A stretch of DNA of 45,571 bases from Prolixibacteraceae bacterium (lineage in GTDB: Bacteria; Bacteroidota; Bacteroidia; Bacteroidales; Prolixibacteraceae): contig JAONJW010000019.1 in NCBI GenBank assembly GCA_028377305.1, positions 1 through 45,571 on the forward strand, written 5' to 3'. Of this stretch, positions 45,190-45,571 are shown piece after piece; the stretch's first letter is position 1, and each line of letters begins with the position of its first letter. The translations under genes were made by a program, and so were the position numbers. The notes under the pieces are model-generated. The model did not search any database, had not been told where the DNA came from, and worked only from the letters and a program-made list of their open reading frames with translations.

Positions 45190-45571
45190 TTAAGGTGTAA
45201 AATAAACAATTATATCAGCTGTTTCCTTCAATAGATCAAACTGTTTAACTTTTACGGAATTTACTTTTAAACCCGTTCTTTTGACAATATCATCAATTAA
45301 CTCTGGCTTTCTATTAGAAGCCAATAAAGATATTCGGTCATAAACCATCAACATGGATGCATCTTTTTTATGATACATCATTTGCTCCATCAAAGCCAAG
45401 ATAATCCACACGATAACATTAGCGATCAGAACTTGATGAGTAAAAAAGAAATCAAAAGACAAGGCATTAATAATAGATATAGCAATACTAACAAATAGGT
45501 ATGCCATCTCTTTGATAGGTATTGGGTCAGTACGAAAACGAAGAATTCCAAATATAGCAAATAAACCAACT
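45190..45571 (-). CDS. DUF4956 family membrane protein, partial
   Basis: The reading frame continues out of the window at the right edge. The visible 126 residues begin V-G-L-F-A-I-F-G-I-L-R-F-R-T-D-P-I-P-I-K-E-M, the characteristic DUF4956 motif, so the ATG at 45507 is internal. Two hydrophobic segments follow (MAYLFVSIAISIINALSF and VLIANVIVWIILALMEQMMY). A cytoplasmic C-terminal domain then holds MLMVYDRISLLASNRKPELIDDIVKRTGLKVNSVKVKQFDLLKETADIIVYF. In this family the latter resembles a phosphate-polymer (VTC/polyphosphate-associated) partner; the function is not established. The end is 56 bases before mnmA. Confidence 0.85.
   Translation of the reverse strand, partial: VGLFAIFGILRFRTDPIPIKEMAYLFVSIAISIINALSFDFFFTHQVLIANVIVWIILALMEQMMYHKKDASMLMVYDRISLLASNRKPELIDDIVKRTGLKVNSVKVKQFDLLKETADIIVYFTP

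Overview
The window reads as chromosome of an AT-rich member of the Bacteroidota, most likely a Bacteroidales/Marinilabiliales-type organism. The supporting signs are SusC/SusD proteins, a one-protein hybrid two-component regulator, many lipoproteins with a cysteine near residue 20, TAnnTTTG (-7) promoter elements, almost no Shine-Dalgarno sequences, the serC-serA-DUF1015 gene order, and Bacteroidota-specific families such as DUF5606. Genus is not claimed. No tRNA, rRNA, CRISPR array, transposase or phage gene was recognised.

Layout. 0-3.2 kb: end of kdsC, maf, a PLP-dependent decarboxylase and, convergent, map. 3.2-8.5 kb (minus): an apparent operon of SusC, an atypical short SusD and a PepSY membrane protein, with a strong hairpin just before the PepSY start. 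9.0-13.4 kb (plus): a Cof-type HAD phosphatase, then a BtuB-like TonB-dependent receptor paired with a propeller-type surface lipoprotein. 13.4-14.0 kb: uridine kinase. 14.3-21.5 kb: two tandem GH18 chitinase-like lipoproteins divergent from a 1310-residue hybrid two-component regulator; two long inverted repeats sit before the regulator. 21.7-25.9 kb: a sparse stretch with small secreted or envelope proteins and long non-coding gaps. 26.1-31.3 kb: gcvT, then serC, serA and a DUF1015 protein. 31.5-34.8 kb: a MORN-repeat secreted protein overlapping an unknown gene, then a carboxynorspermidine dehydrogenase. 35.1-38.4 kb: a lipoprotein sulfatase, xerD and aroQ. 38.4-45.6 kb: a GH18-fold lipoprotein that has lost its catalytic residues, DUF5606, a second BtuB-like receptor divergent from a MORN-TonB_C protein, mnmA and a partial DUF4956 protein.

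How the parts may work together. The two nutrient-uptake units at 3.2-13.4 kb carry no polysaccharide-degrading enzyme. Taken together (SusCD plus PepSY; receptor plus propeller lipoprotein) they look more like metallophore, haem or cofactor import than a glycan locus; this is inference. The divergent regulator plus two GH18 lipoproteins form a compact chitin or N-glycan sensing and cleavage locus without its own SusCD. The GH18 pseudoenzyme 22 kb away could be a glycan-binding partner. serC and serA supply serine, and gcvT links to one-carbon metabolism. The most notable points are the SusCD-PepSY operon with its internal hairpin, the GH18 pseudoenzyme, the tandem inverted repeats before the regulator, and a perfect 24-nt palindrome at the predicted serC transcription start.
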